Source: Bacillus sp. AFS015802 (lineage in GTDB: Bacteria > Bacillota > Bacilli > Bacillales > Bacillaceae_B). Taken from it: DNA of 64,000 nt. A program made the position numbers and the translations under genes. The DNA lies in contig NZ_NTUP01000009.1 of assembly GCF_002561455.1 (NCBI RefSeq), forward strand, positions 16,306 to 80,305, read 5' to 3'. The notes below the pieces were generated by a model. That model saw only the letters and a program-made list of their open reading frames with translations. It was not told the origin of the DNA and did no database searches. Within the stretch, counting starts at the first letter, position 1. The number at the start of each line of letters is the position of its first letter. Shown here one piece after another: positions 43,712 to 53,389 of the stretch.

Positions 43712-45088
43712 ATGAAATATCTTACAATGATCTTGCTTTCACTGAGTCTTTTTCTTATTGGTTGTGATGAAGAAGTGACGACAGAAAATACATCCCATCA
43801 AAGTGAAAATAATACTAAAAACAGTAAGCAAGAAGAAGAGGGAAAAACAGATAACACCAAAGAAAGTTTCTATGATGAGATAAAGGAAGTTCCTGAAAGT
43901 GCCGAGGAATTAATTAATCAGTCACCGGGTCAATTCGCTGCAAAGCCAGTTAGTTCGGATGAATGGGAGTCTAAAGTGATGAAAGAGATAAGAAAAGCTC
44001 CTTCCTTAAGTGAAAATCCCACAGAAGAAGAATACGATAATTACTTTAAATATTTATATTCTCTAGTGTCTGAAGATTTTCAAGACCCTCAAGAACTACT
44101 GAAAAAATGGGAATATGCTGTATCGGGCACCCCTAACGCAACTGATGAAAAATATAAATTTAAAGAAAACTATAATATTGAAGTTATTTTAGATTCAAGT
44201 GGGAGTATGAAGAATAAGGTCGGTAACCAAACACAGATGGCACTGGCAAAGGAGTCCATTCATAACTTCCTCTCTACTGTACCAGAGGAAGCAAATGTCT
44301 CTTTAAGGGTCTATGGCCATAAAGGAACAGGATCTGATGCTGACAAAGAGAAAAGTTGTTCAAGTGTTGAACAGGTATATGATTTCAAACCATACAACGA
44401 GAAAGAATTTGAACAAGCCTTAGACAGTTTTCAGCCAAGTGGTTGGACACCTATAGAGGGAGCACTAAAAGCATCCAAGAAAGCATTTTCGTCATATGAT
44501 TCTGAAAGCAACACTAACTTAATCTATCTAGTGAGTGATGGTATCGAAACGTGTGATGGAAACCCAGCCGGATTTGCTAAAACACTTGCAGATTCAAATA
44601 TTAACCCAATCGTAAATGTTATTGGGTTCAATGTTGATAGTGAAGCACAGAAACAATTAAAAGAAATCGCCTCTAATACAGACGGTACCTATACAACCGT
44701 CACGAATTCAGACCAACTTGAGAATGAATTTAACCGAGCTAAGGATGTGTTGGGGAGTTGGAAAGAATGGAAAGAAGACGCTTTGGATGATGTGGATGCC
44801 AAAGAAACAGACGCATATTTTGATGTTTTAGGATATACGAATGATTTTTATTTCACTGGTCTAAGTCAGTCTAACAACCTATCTAGCTTAATACAAAATA
44901 TTTATTTAGAGGATATTATTACCCAAGAAGATAAGGAAGAATTACAGAACAGATTAAAGAATGTTGAAGATTTACTAAAAGAAGCAGAAAAAGAAATCGA
45001 AAATGATTTAAATAATAGTAGTTCTAAGAGATTGAACGATCTAAAGGATGAAATTCACAAGAAATATGACAGTAATACGAATCCATAG
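43712..45088 (+). CDS. vWA-domain lipoprotein, paralogue 3
   Basis: A 458-residue lipoprotein with AGGAGGCAT before its ATG. The lipobox is FLIGC. The pre-domain (ELINQSPGQFAAKPVS, SENPTEEEYDNYFKYLYS) and the vWA domain (LDSSGSMKNK, RVYGHKGTGSD, SGWTPIEGALKAS, VSDGIETCDGNPAG) are very similar to the next copy, showing recent duplication. It ends in a charged helical tail. Confidence 0.9.
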   Translation: MKYLTMILLSLSLFLIGCDEEVTTENTSHQSENNTKNSKQEEEGKTDNTKESFYDEIKEVPESAEELINQSPGQFAAKPVSSDEWESKVMKEIRKAPSLSENPTEEEYDNYFKYLYSLVSEDFQDPQELLKKWEYAVSGTPNATDEKYKFKENYNIEVILDSSGSMKNKVGNQTQMALAKESIHNFLSTVPEEANVSLRVYGHKGTGSDADKEKSCSSVEQVYDFKPYNEKEFEQALDSFQPSGWTPIEGALKASKKAFSSYDSESNTNLIYLVSDGIETCDGNPAGFAKTLADSNINPIVNVIGFNVDSEAQKQLKEIASNTDGTYTTVTNSDQLENEFNRAKDVLGSWKEWKEDALDDVDAKETDAYFDVLGYTNDFYFTGLSQSNNLSSLIQNIYLEDIITQEDKEELQNRLKNVEDLLKEAEKEIENDLNNSSSKRLNDLKDEIHKKYDSNTNP

Positions 45089-45314
45089 ATTCATAGATTC
45101 TTAAATGTGAAAAAGAATATGGGAGACAATGGGGATGGATACTTGAAGCACTTTAAATCAGAGACTCGGAAAACATTCTCCATTATGGAACCGAACAGAG
45201 TAAATAAACAAGAACCATTGAACAAAAAAATATTCATTTTAAGTAAAATGTAGAAAATTCTAATCCACTGATTAAAGTAATCAAACAAGTTACATGCATT
45301 CAAGGAGGATATAC

Positions 45315-46691
45315 ATGAAAAAATACCTTTTCGTATGGCTCCTGCTGGCTTTGGTGTTATCAGGTTGTAATAGCGCTGAGCAAAAAGCAGATAACCAAAA
45401 TAAGAGTCAAGGAACTGAAAAGAAGGAAAAAGACGCTTCGGAGACGAAGGAAAATAAAAAACCCAAAGAGGATTTTTACATTAATATATCCGAAGTGCCA
45501 AATTCAGTGGAAGCGGTAATTGGTCAGTCACCTGGTACATTCGCAGGTGAACCAATAAGGAGTGAAGAATTTGAGCCTACTCTTTTCAAGGAAGTTGAAA
45601 ATGCTCCTCCACTAAGCGAACATCCAAGTGAGGAAGAGTATGATCAATATTTTAAGTATCTGTATTCTTTAGCTGCGGTTGATTTCCCTGACCCCCAAGA
45701 CCTTGTGAAAAAGTGGGAATACAGCATGTCAGGTACTCCCAATACTACCGATGAAAGATACCAATTTAAAGACAATTACAATATTGAAATAATATTGGAT
45801 TCAAGCGGGAGCATGAAGAATGATGTTGAAGGTAAAACTCAAATGGACCTTGCAAAACAAGCCATTAATGACTTCCTGTCAACCGCTCCTGGAGAAGCCA
45901 ATGTATCTCTAAGGGTCTATGGCCATAAAGGATCTGGCTCGGATCAAGACAAAAAAATGAGTTGCTCCAGAGTGGAACAAGTATATGGGTTTGATAAGTA
46001 TAATAAAGAACAATTTGATAAAGCATTAAACAGCTTTGAGCCGAGTGGCTGGACGCCTATTGAAGGAGCATTAAAAGCATCAAAAGAAGCGTTCAGCAAA
46101 TTTGATTCAAAGAATAATACGAATCTTATTTATCTTGTAAGTGATGGGGTCGAGACTTGTGACGGAAATCCTGTTGAATTTGCTAAAACCTTTGCGGACT
46201 CTAACATTAAACCAATTGTCAATGTCATCGGATTTAACGTGGATGGCGCTGCTCAAAAGCAGTTGAAATCTCTTGCTGATAACACTAACGGTATTTATAC
46301 AACAGTGACCAATGCTAAACAATTAGAGGAAGAATTTGACCGTGCAAAGGATGTTTTAGAGAGTTGGGAAGATTGGAAAGATGACGCACTCAATGATGCT
46401 GATGCCAAAAAAGTAGACGCAAACTTTGACATCCTAAGCTATACAAATGACTATTCATTAATGGCAGACATCCAGAATAATAATTTGTACGGGATCATCG
46501 CTGATCTTTCTTTAGAAGATGTAATTACTATTGAACATAAGAAAGAACTTATGGAAAGAAAAGAAAATGTAAAAGATTTAATAGATGAGTCTGAAAAGAA
46601 AATAAAAGAAGATTTGGAAATGAGCAGAGATAAGAATATTGACCAGTTAAAAAAAGAAATCAATGAAAAATATAGTACTAATATAAATTAG
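45315..46691 (+). CDS. vWA-domain lipoprotein, paralogue 4
   Basis: A 458-residue lipoprotein, the closest paralogue of the preceding gene over its whole length. ATG 45315 is chosen over 45294 because AAGGAGGAT precedes it and the signal peptide (MKKYLFVWLLLALVLSGC) starts there. The vWA metal site DSSGSM, GWTPIEG and SDGVETCDG are all intact. It is followed by repeat copy C and a broken Flp pilin gene. Confidence 0.9.
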   Translation: MKKYLFVWLLLALVLSGCNSAEQKADNQNKSQGTEKKEKDASETKENKKPKEDFYINISEVPNSVEAVIGQSPGTFAGEPIRSEEFEPTLFKEVENAPPLSEHPSEEEYDQYFKYLYSLAAVDFPDPQDLVKKWEYSMSGTPNTTDERYQFKDNYNIEIILDSSGSMKNDVEGKTQMDLAKQAINDFLSTAPGEANVSLRVYGHKGSGSDQDKKMSCSRVEQVYGFDKYNKEQFDKALNSFEPSGWTPIEGALKASKEAFSKFDSKNNTNLIYLVSDGVETCDGNPVEFAKTFADSNIKPIVNVIGFNVDGAAQKQLKSLADNTNGIYTTVTNAKQLEEEFDRAKDVLESWEDWKDDALNDADAKKVDANFDILSYTNDYSLMADIQNNNLYGIIADLSLEDVITIEHKKELMERKENVKDLIDESEKKIKEDLEMSRDKNIDQLKKEINEKYSTNIN

Positions 46692-46709
46692 TATTCTTGA
46701 ATAACTAGA

Positions 46710-46775
46710 ATTTCAGGTCAGTCCCCCTGTATACAAAAATGTATTATTGTGACGGGGGACTGACCCCATTTTCCC
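46710..46775 (+). repeat. Hairpin repeat, copy C
   Basis: CAGGTCAGTCCCCC ... GGGGGACTGACCCC; the left arm has lost one G. It lies directly before the Flp pilin remnant. Confidence 0.85.
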
Positions 46776-46807
46776 AAACTTACACAGGAAACTAAAGAGG
46801 TTAATAG

Positions 46808-46945
46808 GCTCTAAATTGGATCGGGGTCGCTGCTGCCATTATTACCATTGTAACTTTATTGTCTACTGCAGTGAGTAGTAGTGGAGATGGAGGATCAGGC
46901 ATGGTGTCAAGCATCTTTGAAAAAATACAATCCATGATTGAGTAA
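46808..46945 (+). pseudogene. Broken second Flp pilin gene
   Basis: 45 codons encode ALNWIGVAAAIITIVTLL followed by a Gly/Ser-rich end and IFEKIQSMIE. This is the hydrophobic helix and tail of a Flp pilin, corresponding to ALEWVALGLVVLAVM in the intact copy. In-frame stops (TAATAG) directly precede it, and the leader is lost or in another frame. Confidence 0.7.
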
Positions 46946-47025
46946 TAGTCATAATATAAGAGCAAGTAGTCTATTTAGGCTTGTTCCTTTATACTATGAT
47001 TTTATTTAGAAAGTGGGGGGAACGA

Positions 47026-48426
47026 GTGGTTAATAAATACAAATCGAGTGTATCCTTTATTGCTATCCTTTTAGCTATATTAATTGTTGTAGCGGGGTGT
47101 AAAGAAGAACAGAAAGACTTTAAATCAACCAATACTACTTCTAATAGCGTAGAAGAACCAGAAGAAGAAAGTAAGCCAAGTGATAAAAAGGAATCTGTTA
47201 AGTATGAAGTCATTAGCTATTCTCCTGTTGCTCCTGAGAAGATGGAAGATATAATCAATTATCCTGCAGGACCATTTGTGAACAATCTGTTTAGAGAAGA
47301 AGAAGATAAAATTGAGATTGTGAAAGAATTAGAGAAACTCCCCAGTTTAAATGGTACGGAAGGTGAAGAAGTTTACGAGGCTTATTGGAATACCCTTGTT
47401 CAAATGTTTGCGGGAGATTATAAAGATCCAAACCAATTGATAGAAATGCTTAAAATAAAATCATTTGGCAGTCCAGAAATAGATGATCCCAGGTATCAAT
47501 TCAAAGAAAACCTAAACGTTGAAATCCTTTTAGATGCAAGTGGTAGTATGAAGGCTCAAGTCAATGGAAAATCAAAAATGGAATTAGCGAAAGAAGCTAT
47601 TTCAAAATTCACCGAGTCTTTACCTAGTGACGCAAAAATTGCTTTGAGAGTATATGGTCATAAGGGAACAGGAAGTGATAAGGATAAAGAATTATCATGT
47701 AAAGCCAATGAAAGAGTCTTTGGTTTCTCGAATTATGATAAGGACAAAATGAGCAGTACGTTAAAAAATATTGAACCAAAGGGCTGGACACCTGTCGCTA
47801 ATTCCCTTCAAAAAGCGAGTGAAGATCTCTCAATGTACCCGGCTGATCAAAATACAAATATTATTTATCTTGTCAGTGACGGGATTGAAACTTGTGACGG
47901 GGATCCAATTACAGCGGCGAAAGAACTAAAAGAATCGAATGTAAAACCTATTGTCAATGTTATTGGTTTCGATGTAGATGCAGCTGGACAAAAACAATTA
48001 AAAGAGGTAGCGAAATCTGCTGATGGCTCCTATGCCAATGTATATAATCTCGATGGATTAACAAACGAGTTTGACCGAGCGAAGGAAATTGCTGAAAAGT
48101 GGGAATCTTGGAGAACGAAAGCTTTAGGAGATAACCTTACTCGAAAAGTATTGAATACGAGTGATATTTTTCAATTCGCTGCAGACTGGGGTAGTACTAA
48201 CTTGGAAGAAACCAACAATTTGAGGGGCTCGTTGCTTTATTTAAAGAAAAATGAAAGGGTGACAGGAGAAGCTTTCAATTATTTAAATGAAAAAGTTGAT
48301 GAGAGGAGAGAAAACATCCTCGATATGAAGAAAGTATTTGAAGAAGATATGCACAATTTAAACGAAGCTAACTTTGAAGGAATGAACCAGATTATTAATG
48401 AAAAATACAATAATAATAAAGAATAG
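47026..48426 (+). CDS. vWA-domain lipoprotein, paralogue 5
   Basis: A 466-residue lipoprotein. GTG 47026 is chosen over TTG 46981 because GGGGGG ends six bases before it and it opens a normal signal peptide with lipobox VVAGC. The vWA metal site reads DASGSM instead of DSSGSM: the first Ser of DxSxS is kept (D-A-S-G-S), so metal binding should survive. RVYGHKGTGSD, KGWTPVANS and SDGIETCDGDP are intact. More diverged than paralogues 3 and 4. Confidence 0.88.
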   Translation: MVNKYKSSVSFIAILLAILIVVAGCKEEQKDFKSTNTTSNSVEEPEEESKPSDKKESVKYEVISYSPVAPEKMEDIINYPAGPFVNNLFREEEDKIEIVKELEKLPSLNGTEGEEVYEAYWNTLVQMFAGDYKDPNQLIEMLKIKSFGSPEIDDPRYQFKENLNVEILLDASGSMKAQVNGKSKMELAKEAISKFTESLPSDAKIALRVYGHKGTGSDKDKELSCKANERVFGFSNYDKDKMSSTLKNIEPKGWTPVANSLQKASEDLSMYPADQNTNIIYLVSDGIETCDGDPITAAKELKESNVKPIVNVIGFDVDAAGQKQLKEVAKSADGSYANVYNLDGLTNEFDRAKEIAEKWESWRTKALGDNLTRKVLNTSDIFQFAADWGSTNLEETNNLRGSLLYLKKNERVTGEAFNYLNEKVDERRENILDMKKVFEEDMHNLNEANFEGMNQIINEKYNNNKE

Positions 48427-48472
48427 GTTGGGGAAAAAACATGTATAAAATAAGTGTAGAAAAGTTCTAAGA

Positions 48473-48535
48473 ATTTGGGGTCAGTCCCTCTGCATACTAA
48501 TGCGTTATCGTGACGGGGAACTGACCCCATTTTTA
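48473..48535 (+). repeat. Hairpin repeat, copy D
   Basis: TTTGGGGTCAGTCCCTC ... GGGGAACTGACCCCATTTTT, with two arm changes relative to copies A and B. Confidence 0.85.
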
Positions 48536-48608
48536 AAATTCAGCGTTTTTTGTAAACGTATCCTTTGTTCATCCAATCATATTAAATGGATCATATAATC
48601 AAAGGTTT

Positions 48609-48633
48609 GTGATAGGGGACTGACCCCATTTTC
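48609..48633 (+). repeat. Hairpin repeat, half copy E
   Basis: GTGATAGGGGACTGACCCCA, only the right arm of the repeat, 75 bases after copy D. It suggests a second decayed insertion. Confidence 0.65.
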
Positions 48634-48728
48634 CGGATAGAAATAAAACCTTAGGCTCAGAATCTGTGAAAAAACCGGTAAAAAAGTTTGGGGTTGTACA
48701 AATAAAACTTTAATGGGGGAGAAATAAC

Positions 48729-49112
48729 ATGGGTGAATTGAACAAAAAAACAAAAAAAGTAATTAAAAAGAAGAAAAGGTGGAATGAGCGTATAGAAGTT
48801 TCTCGTCATATTGCAGAAATCAATGGGGGGTTATATTACTATGTTCTATTTTTAAATTTATTCGGGATTCCACAAGGGGCTGTCGTTGTTAGAAATGATG
48901 GTGATATGCCCGGAAGAGACATTGCAAAAAAAGTTGTATTTAAAGTAAGTTCATATAACAATATTATGCGTTTTGCTGGTCAATCTAAAGATGGTATGAA
49001 AGATATTGTGAAACGTCCAATAAAAACAATGAAAACAGTTGAAAATCAGGTTGAAGAATATTTTGGTGAGGTAATTCCTGTGGAACAACCACTTCATAAA
49101 GAATTAACCTAG
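48729..49112 (+). CDS. Hypothetical protein, 127 aa
   Basis: A small protein with ATGGGGGAG before its ATG. The first 22 residues are extremely basic (KKTKKVIKKKKRW), then a strand-rich part (GGLYYYVLFLNLFG, QGAVVVRNDGDMPG) and a helical end. No signal peptide or clear domain. It is followed nine bases later by another unknown gene, with which it may be expressed. Confidence 0.6.
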   Translation: MGELNKKTKKVIKKKKRWNERIEVSRHIAEINGGLYYYVLFLNLFGIPQGAVVVRNDGDMPGRDIAKKVVFKVSSYNNIMRFAGQSKDGMKDIVKRPIKTMKTVENQVEEYFGEVIPVEQPLHKELT

Positions 49113-49121
49113 TTAATTGAC

Positions 49122-49565
49122 TTGTGTAAAACTATGCAGGAGAACCAACCGAAATTTGTGCAAATGTTTAAAGAAATATGTTCGATTGGAGTGTCTCAAG
49201 ATTTTAAAAAAGTATTAACATCAGAGACATTTGATAGAATCCATGAGATCTTTATTGAATGGCATGTGCTTCTATATAAAGAGCAACGTATGCAACTATT
49301 AAATTTCTATGATATTCCTTTAATTAAGCAACATGTGGACAAGAGTAACACAGGGAAGAAATTAAATAAAACATTAGAAAATATGCATACAGAAAAAAGA
49401 AGAGAATCGTTTGTTAACTTTTTAGAAGGTGTTATTCACAAAGAAGTAGGGGATATTAGTGATTTGTCCTTCTCTCCAGAAGATGTTGAGTCTTTTAGAC
49501 AATTGAAGATTGAAGAAGGATATCAAATGTTTGAGTCAAATCTCGTCCCACAAATAAGGAACTAA
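49122..49565 (+). CDS. Hypothetical helical protein, 147 aa
   Basis: An all-helical soluble protein. The frame opens with TTG at 49122; an ATG at 49134 is also possible, and neither has a good ribosome site, so translation is probably coupled to the gene nine bases upstream. No motif recognised. The 49566-49860 spacer after it shows no gene, only fragments of A/T-rich sequence. Confidence 0.55.
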   Translation: MCKTMQENQPKFVQMFKEICSIGVSQDFKKVLTSETFDRIHEIFIEWHVLLYKEQRMQLLNFYDIPLIKQHVDKSNTGKKLNKTLENMHTEKRRESFVNFLEGVIHKEVGDISDLSFSPEDVESFRQLKIEEGYQMFESNLVPQIRN

Positions 49566-49860
49566 GAAGGGAAATTTGATGGGGGATCCGGAGAATTCCA
49601 TACAGATAAAGGAGTTTTTAATTATCCTATGGTACAAAAATTAGAACCCACTAAAATGCTTAACATGACTTTCATATAATGCCTTTATAAATTTTATAAA
49701 TAGACTAAATTATTTCCCCCCACAAAGAATATAAATTTAACCAAACGTTTGTACAAACCCAACCCTAAACTAATCATTCGATATCCCACCCAATATTGGT
49801 TAAAATAGAAAAGACTCAATCATGTTCAACAATTGGCTATAGCTTAAAGGAGAGAAATAC

Positions 49861-51330
49861 ATGACGAACTATGCAGATGATAGTTTAGCGTTGCATACAG
49901 ATTTGTATCAGATAAATATGACGAAGGCGTATTGGGATGATGATTTCCATAATCGAAAGGCTGTTTTTGAAGTGTTCTTTCGAAAGCTGCCTTTTGGCAA
50001 TGGATATGCGGTATTTGCCGGCCTTGAACGGATCATTGAATATGTGAAAAAGTTTCATTTCTCAGAAAGTGATATCGAGTATTTACGGGAGTTGGGGTAT
50101 GAGGAGGCGTTTCTGGAATATCTGGCGGAGCTTCGTTTTACTGGGACGATCAGGTCCATGCAGGAAGGGGAGGTTGCGTTCGGGAATGTCCCCCTTGTCC
50201 GGGTGGAGGCGCCGCTTGCTCAGGCTCAGTTACTGGAGACGGCAATCCTGAATATCGTGAACTACCAGACATTGATTGCGACGAAGGCGAACCGGATCAA
50301 GCAGGTGGTACAGGATGAGGTTGTGATGGAGTTCGGGACGAGACGTGCCCATGAGCTCGATGCAGCCATATGGGGAACACGGGCTGCGTACATCGGCGGC
50401 TTTGATGCGACGAGTAATGTCCGGGCCGGGAAGTTATTCGGCATGCCGGTTTCCGGCACCCACGCCCATGCCATGGTACAGGCTTACCGGGATGAGTATC
50501 AGGCGTTCCATAAGTATGCGGAAAGCCATAAGGATTGTGTGTTCTTAGTGGATACGTATGACACGTTGAAGTCCGGTGTGCCGACGGCGATCAGGGTAGC
50601 GAAGGAGCTCGGTGATAAGATCAACTTTAAGGGGATCCGCCTTGATAGCGGAGACATGGCGTACCAATCAAAGAAGGCCCGCAAGATGCTGGATGATGCC
50701 GGATTTACGGATACGAAGATCATCGCTTCCAACGATTTGGACGAGTATACGATCTTAAACTTGAAGGCGCAAGGAGCGCAGATTGATGTATGGGGTGTCG
50801 GGACGAAGCTGATCACGGCCTACGATCAGCCCGCTTTGGGTGCCGTGTATAAGCTCGTGTCCATAGAAAATGAGTCAGGTGAAATGGAAGACACGATTAA
50901 AATTTCAAGTAATGCCGAAAAAGTTTCGACTCCCGGGATGAAAAGGGTTTATCGCATCATCAATACGGTTAATCATAAATCAGAGGGCGAATATATTGCC
51001 CTGGATCATGAACATCCTGAAAGTCAGGAACGGTTGAAGATGTTCCATCCCGTCCATACGTATATCAGTAAGTTCGTCACGAATTTCGAAGCGAGGGAGC
51101 TTCATGTGGATGTTTTCAAGGACGGCGAGCTTGTGTATGATACGCCTCCACTGGAAGATATGAGAAGCTTCGTGAATGAAAACCTTGAATTGTTATGGGA
51201 TGAGTATAAGCGTTCCATGAACCCGGAAGAATACCCTGTGGACTTAAGTGAAGAGTGCTGGAACAATAAGATGGATCTCATTCATCGCGTAAAAGCCGAA
51301 GTAAAAGAAAAACATAGCGAAAATTGGTAA
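49861..51330 (+). CDS. pncB: Nicotinate phosphoribosyltransferase
   Basis: A 489-residue enzyme that makes nicotinate mononucleotide from nicotinate and PRPP in NAD salvage. Recognisable blocks are the N-terminal LALHTDLYQINMTKAY, FGTRRAHELDAA, VSGTHAHAMV and IRLDSGDMAY, all part of the active site in the type II phosphoribosyltransferase fold. AAAGGAGAG precedes the ATG. G+C is higher than in the accessory region before it, marking the return to core chromosome. nadE follows 71 bases on. Confidence 0.96.
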   Translation: MTNYADDSLALHTDLYQINMTKAYWDDDFHNRKAVFEVFFRKLPFGNGYAVFAGLERIIEYVKKFHFSESDIEYLRELGYEEAFLEYLAELRFTGTIRSMQEGEVAFGNVPLVRVEAPLAQAQLLETAILNIVNYQTLIATKANRIKQVVQDEVVMEFGTRRAHELDAAIWGTRAAYIGGFDATSNVRAGKLFGMPVSGTHAHAMVQAYRDEYQAFHKYAESHKDCVFLVDTYDTLKSGVPTAIRVAKELGDKINFKGIRLDSGDMAYQSKKARKMLDDAGFTDTKIIASNDLDEYTILNLKAQGAQIDVWGVGTKLITAYDQPALGAVYKLVSIENESGEMEDTIKISSNAEKVSTPGMKRVYRIINTVNHKSEGEYIALDHEHPESQERLKMFHPVHTYISKFVTNFEARELHVDVFKDGELVYDTPPLEDMRSFVNENLELLWDEYKRSMNPEEYPVDLSEECWNNKMDLIHRVKAEVKEKHSENW

Positions 51331-51401
51331 GTTTGCCTGGGATTGGGTAAGATAAAAAGATATAATATGATGTAACAAAACCTAACATGGAGTGTGAAAA
51401 C

Positions 51402-52229
51402 ATGGATTCTCTTCAAAAACAAATCGTAGAAGAAATGATGGTCTCCCCGGAAATCAATCCGCAGGAAGAAATCCGTCGCAGCGTCGACTTTATGAAGGCT
51501 TACTTGAAGAAGCATTCATTTTTGAAAAGTCTGGTCCTTGGCATTTCGGGCGGCCAGGATTCTACTTTATTAGGTAAACTTGCTCAGATGGCCATTGATG
51601 AAATGAATCAGGAATCCGGTTCATCGGAGTATGCTTTTTATGCTGTCAGACTTCCTTACGGGGAACAAGGGGATGCTCAGGATGCCATTGATGCTGTGGA
51701 ATTCATCAATCCGACCGTGTCGATGACGGTCAATGTCCAACCCGCAGTCGATGCAAGCGTCGAAACGTTGAAGAGTAATGGCATCGAGCTTTCCGACTTT
51801 GTCAAAGGGAACGAAAAGGCACGTGAACGGATGAAGGTGCAATTTGCCATAGCCGCCATGAAGAATGGCGTGGTGCTTGGTACAGATCACTCTGCTGAAG
51901 CGGTCACCGGCTTTTACACCAAATACGGCGATGGAGCGGCAGATCTGGTTCCCCTTTTCCGCCTGAACAAGCGTCAAGGGAGAGCGCTTTTGATCGAGCT
52001 CGGCTGTCCTGAACACTTATACAATAAGAAGCCGACAGCGGACCTGGAAGAAGATCGACCGTCGCTTCCGGACGAAGAAGCCCTTGGCGTCACGTACGAT
52101 CAGCTGGACGATTACCTGGAAGGGAAAGAAGTCCCCGCTGAAGCCAAGAAAACCATTGAAGGTCATTACCTGAAAACACAGCACAAACGTCATCTGCCGG
52201 TCACGGTGTTTGATGATTTTTGGAAATAA
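51402..52229 (+). CDS. nadE: NH3-dependent NAD synthetase
   Basis: A 275-residue enzyme completing NAD from deamido-NAD, ATP and ammonia. The PP-loop SGGQDSTL (about 48-55), [32 protein letters not shown] (deamido-NAD/ATP site) and [17 protein letters not shown] are all present. ATG 51402 is chosen because GGAGTG precedes it at the right distance and the length matches the ammonia-dependent family. A terminator follows; pncB-nadE form a salvage operon. Confidence 0.97.
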   Translation: MDSLQKQIVEEMMVSPEINPQEEIRRSVDFMKAYLKKHSFLKSLVLGISGGQDSTLLGKLAQMAIDEMNQESGSSEYAFYAVRLPYGEQGDAQDAIDAVEFINPTVSMTVNVQPAVDASVETLKSNGIELSDFVKGNEKARERMKVQFAIAAMKNGVVLGTDHSAEAVTGFYTKYGDGAADLVPLFRLNKRQGRALLIELGCPEHLYNKKPTADLEEDRPSLPDEEALGVTYDQLDDYLEGKEVPAEAKKTIEGHYLKTQHKRHLPVTVFDDFWK

Positions 52230-52236
52230 AGAAGTG

Positions 52237-52273
52237 AAGCCGATTCTCGATTGATGGAGAATCGGCTTTATTT
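52237..52273 (+). terminator. Terminator of pncB-nadE
   Basis: AAGCCGATTCTC pairs with GAGAATCGGCTT, followed by a T-rich run. Confidence 0.85.
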
Positions 52274-52432
52274 ATTTCGACAGAAAATTGCAGATCCCCA
52301 ACCTCAGCACCTCATCTCCTACCAATTCCCCAAAATTTCTATACCAATTTCCCAATTTATAGAGGATTTTCGACTTTTTAAACGAAAGTAGTAATAGTTA
52401 TAGATGATAATGAATCATTCAGGAGGGGTACG

Positions 52433-53389
52433 ATGTCACATGAAATGGTGAATCCGAAGTTACAAAGTATCATTGATAATATAGAGAAAGTCATGATCGG
52501 GAAGAGAAAGGTAGCGGAGCTGAGCATCGTTTCCCTGCTTGCCGGCGGGCATGTATTACTTGAAGATGTGCCGGGTGTCGGGAAGACGATGATGGTGCGC
52601 GCGCTTGCAAAATCCGTCGGGGCAAGCTTCAAACGTATTCAGTTCACGCCCGACTTACTGCCATCCGATGTGATCGGTGTATCGATTTATAACCCGAAGG
52701 AAATGGAATTTACGTTCAGACCGGGACCGATCATGGGGAATATCATTCTCGCTGATGAAATCAATCGTACGTCGCCGAAGACCCAGTCCGCTCTGCTTGA
52801 GGGAATGGAAGAGAGCAGCGTGACGATTGACGGGATGACGAGGAAGCTGGATAAGCCTTTCTTTGTTATGGCGACACAGAATCCGATTGAGTATGAAGGG
52901 ACCTATCCGCTCCCGGAAGCGCAGCTCGACCGCTTCCTGTTGAAGATGAAGATGGGCTATCCGGAACCGGAGGAAGAGATGGAAGTCCTTCACCGCGCCC
53001 AAAGGACTCCTCCGATCGATGAATTGGAGCCGGTGATGACCCTGGAGGAATTGAGATTTATCCAGGAAGATGTGAAGGAAGTACTGGTGGATGACACCAT
53101 CAAGAAATACATTGTTGAAATTGCGAACCGTACGAGAATCCACGCCAATGTATACCTGGGCGCGAGCCCTCGTGGATCGATTGCCCTGATGAAGGCTTGT
53201 CAGGCGTATGCTTATTTAAGAGGCAGGGATTATGTGGTCCCGGACGATGTGCAATTTTTGGCGCCATTCGTTTTCTCTCACCGGATCATCATGAAGTCCG
53301 AAGCGAGGTACGAAGGGATCACGCCTGAAGAAGTGGTCGAGAGAGTGATGGCGCGTATACCGGTTCCTGTCCAAAGGCTTGTGAGATAG
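52433..53389 (+). CDS. MoxR-family AAA+ ATPase
   Basis: A 318-residue ATPase with Walker A GVGKTM (about 50-55), Walker B ILADEIN, and the MoxR hallmark ATQNPIEYEGTYPLPEAQLD followed by a C-terminal lid. MoxR ATPases act as chaperones for metal- or vWA-containing partners. Here it starts the usual three-gene set with a DUF58 and a transglutaminase-like protein, linked by tight spacing. AGGAGGGGT precedes the ATG. Confidence 0.95.
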   Translation: MSHEMVNPKLQSIIDNIEKVMIGKRKVAELSIVSLLAGGHVLLEDVPGVGKTMMVRALAKSVGASFKRIQFTPDLLPSDVIGVSIYNPKEMEFTFRPGPIMGNIILADEINRTSPKTQSALLEGMEESSVTIDGMTRKLDKPFFVMATQNPIEYEGTYPLPEAQLDRFLLKMKMGYPEPEEEMEVLHRAQRTPPIDELEPVMTLEELRFIQEDVKEVLVDDTIKKYIVEIANRTRIHANVYLGASPRGSIALMKACQAYAYLRGRDYVVPDDVQFLAPFVFSHRIIMKSEARYEGITPEEVVERVMARIPVPVQRLVR

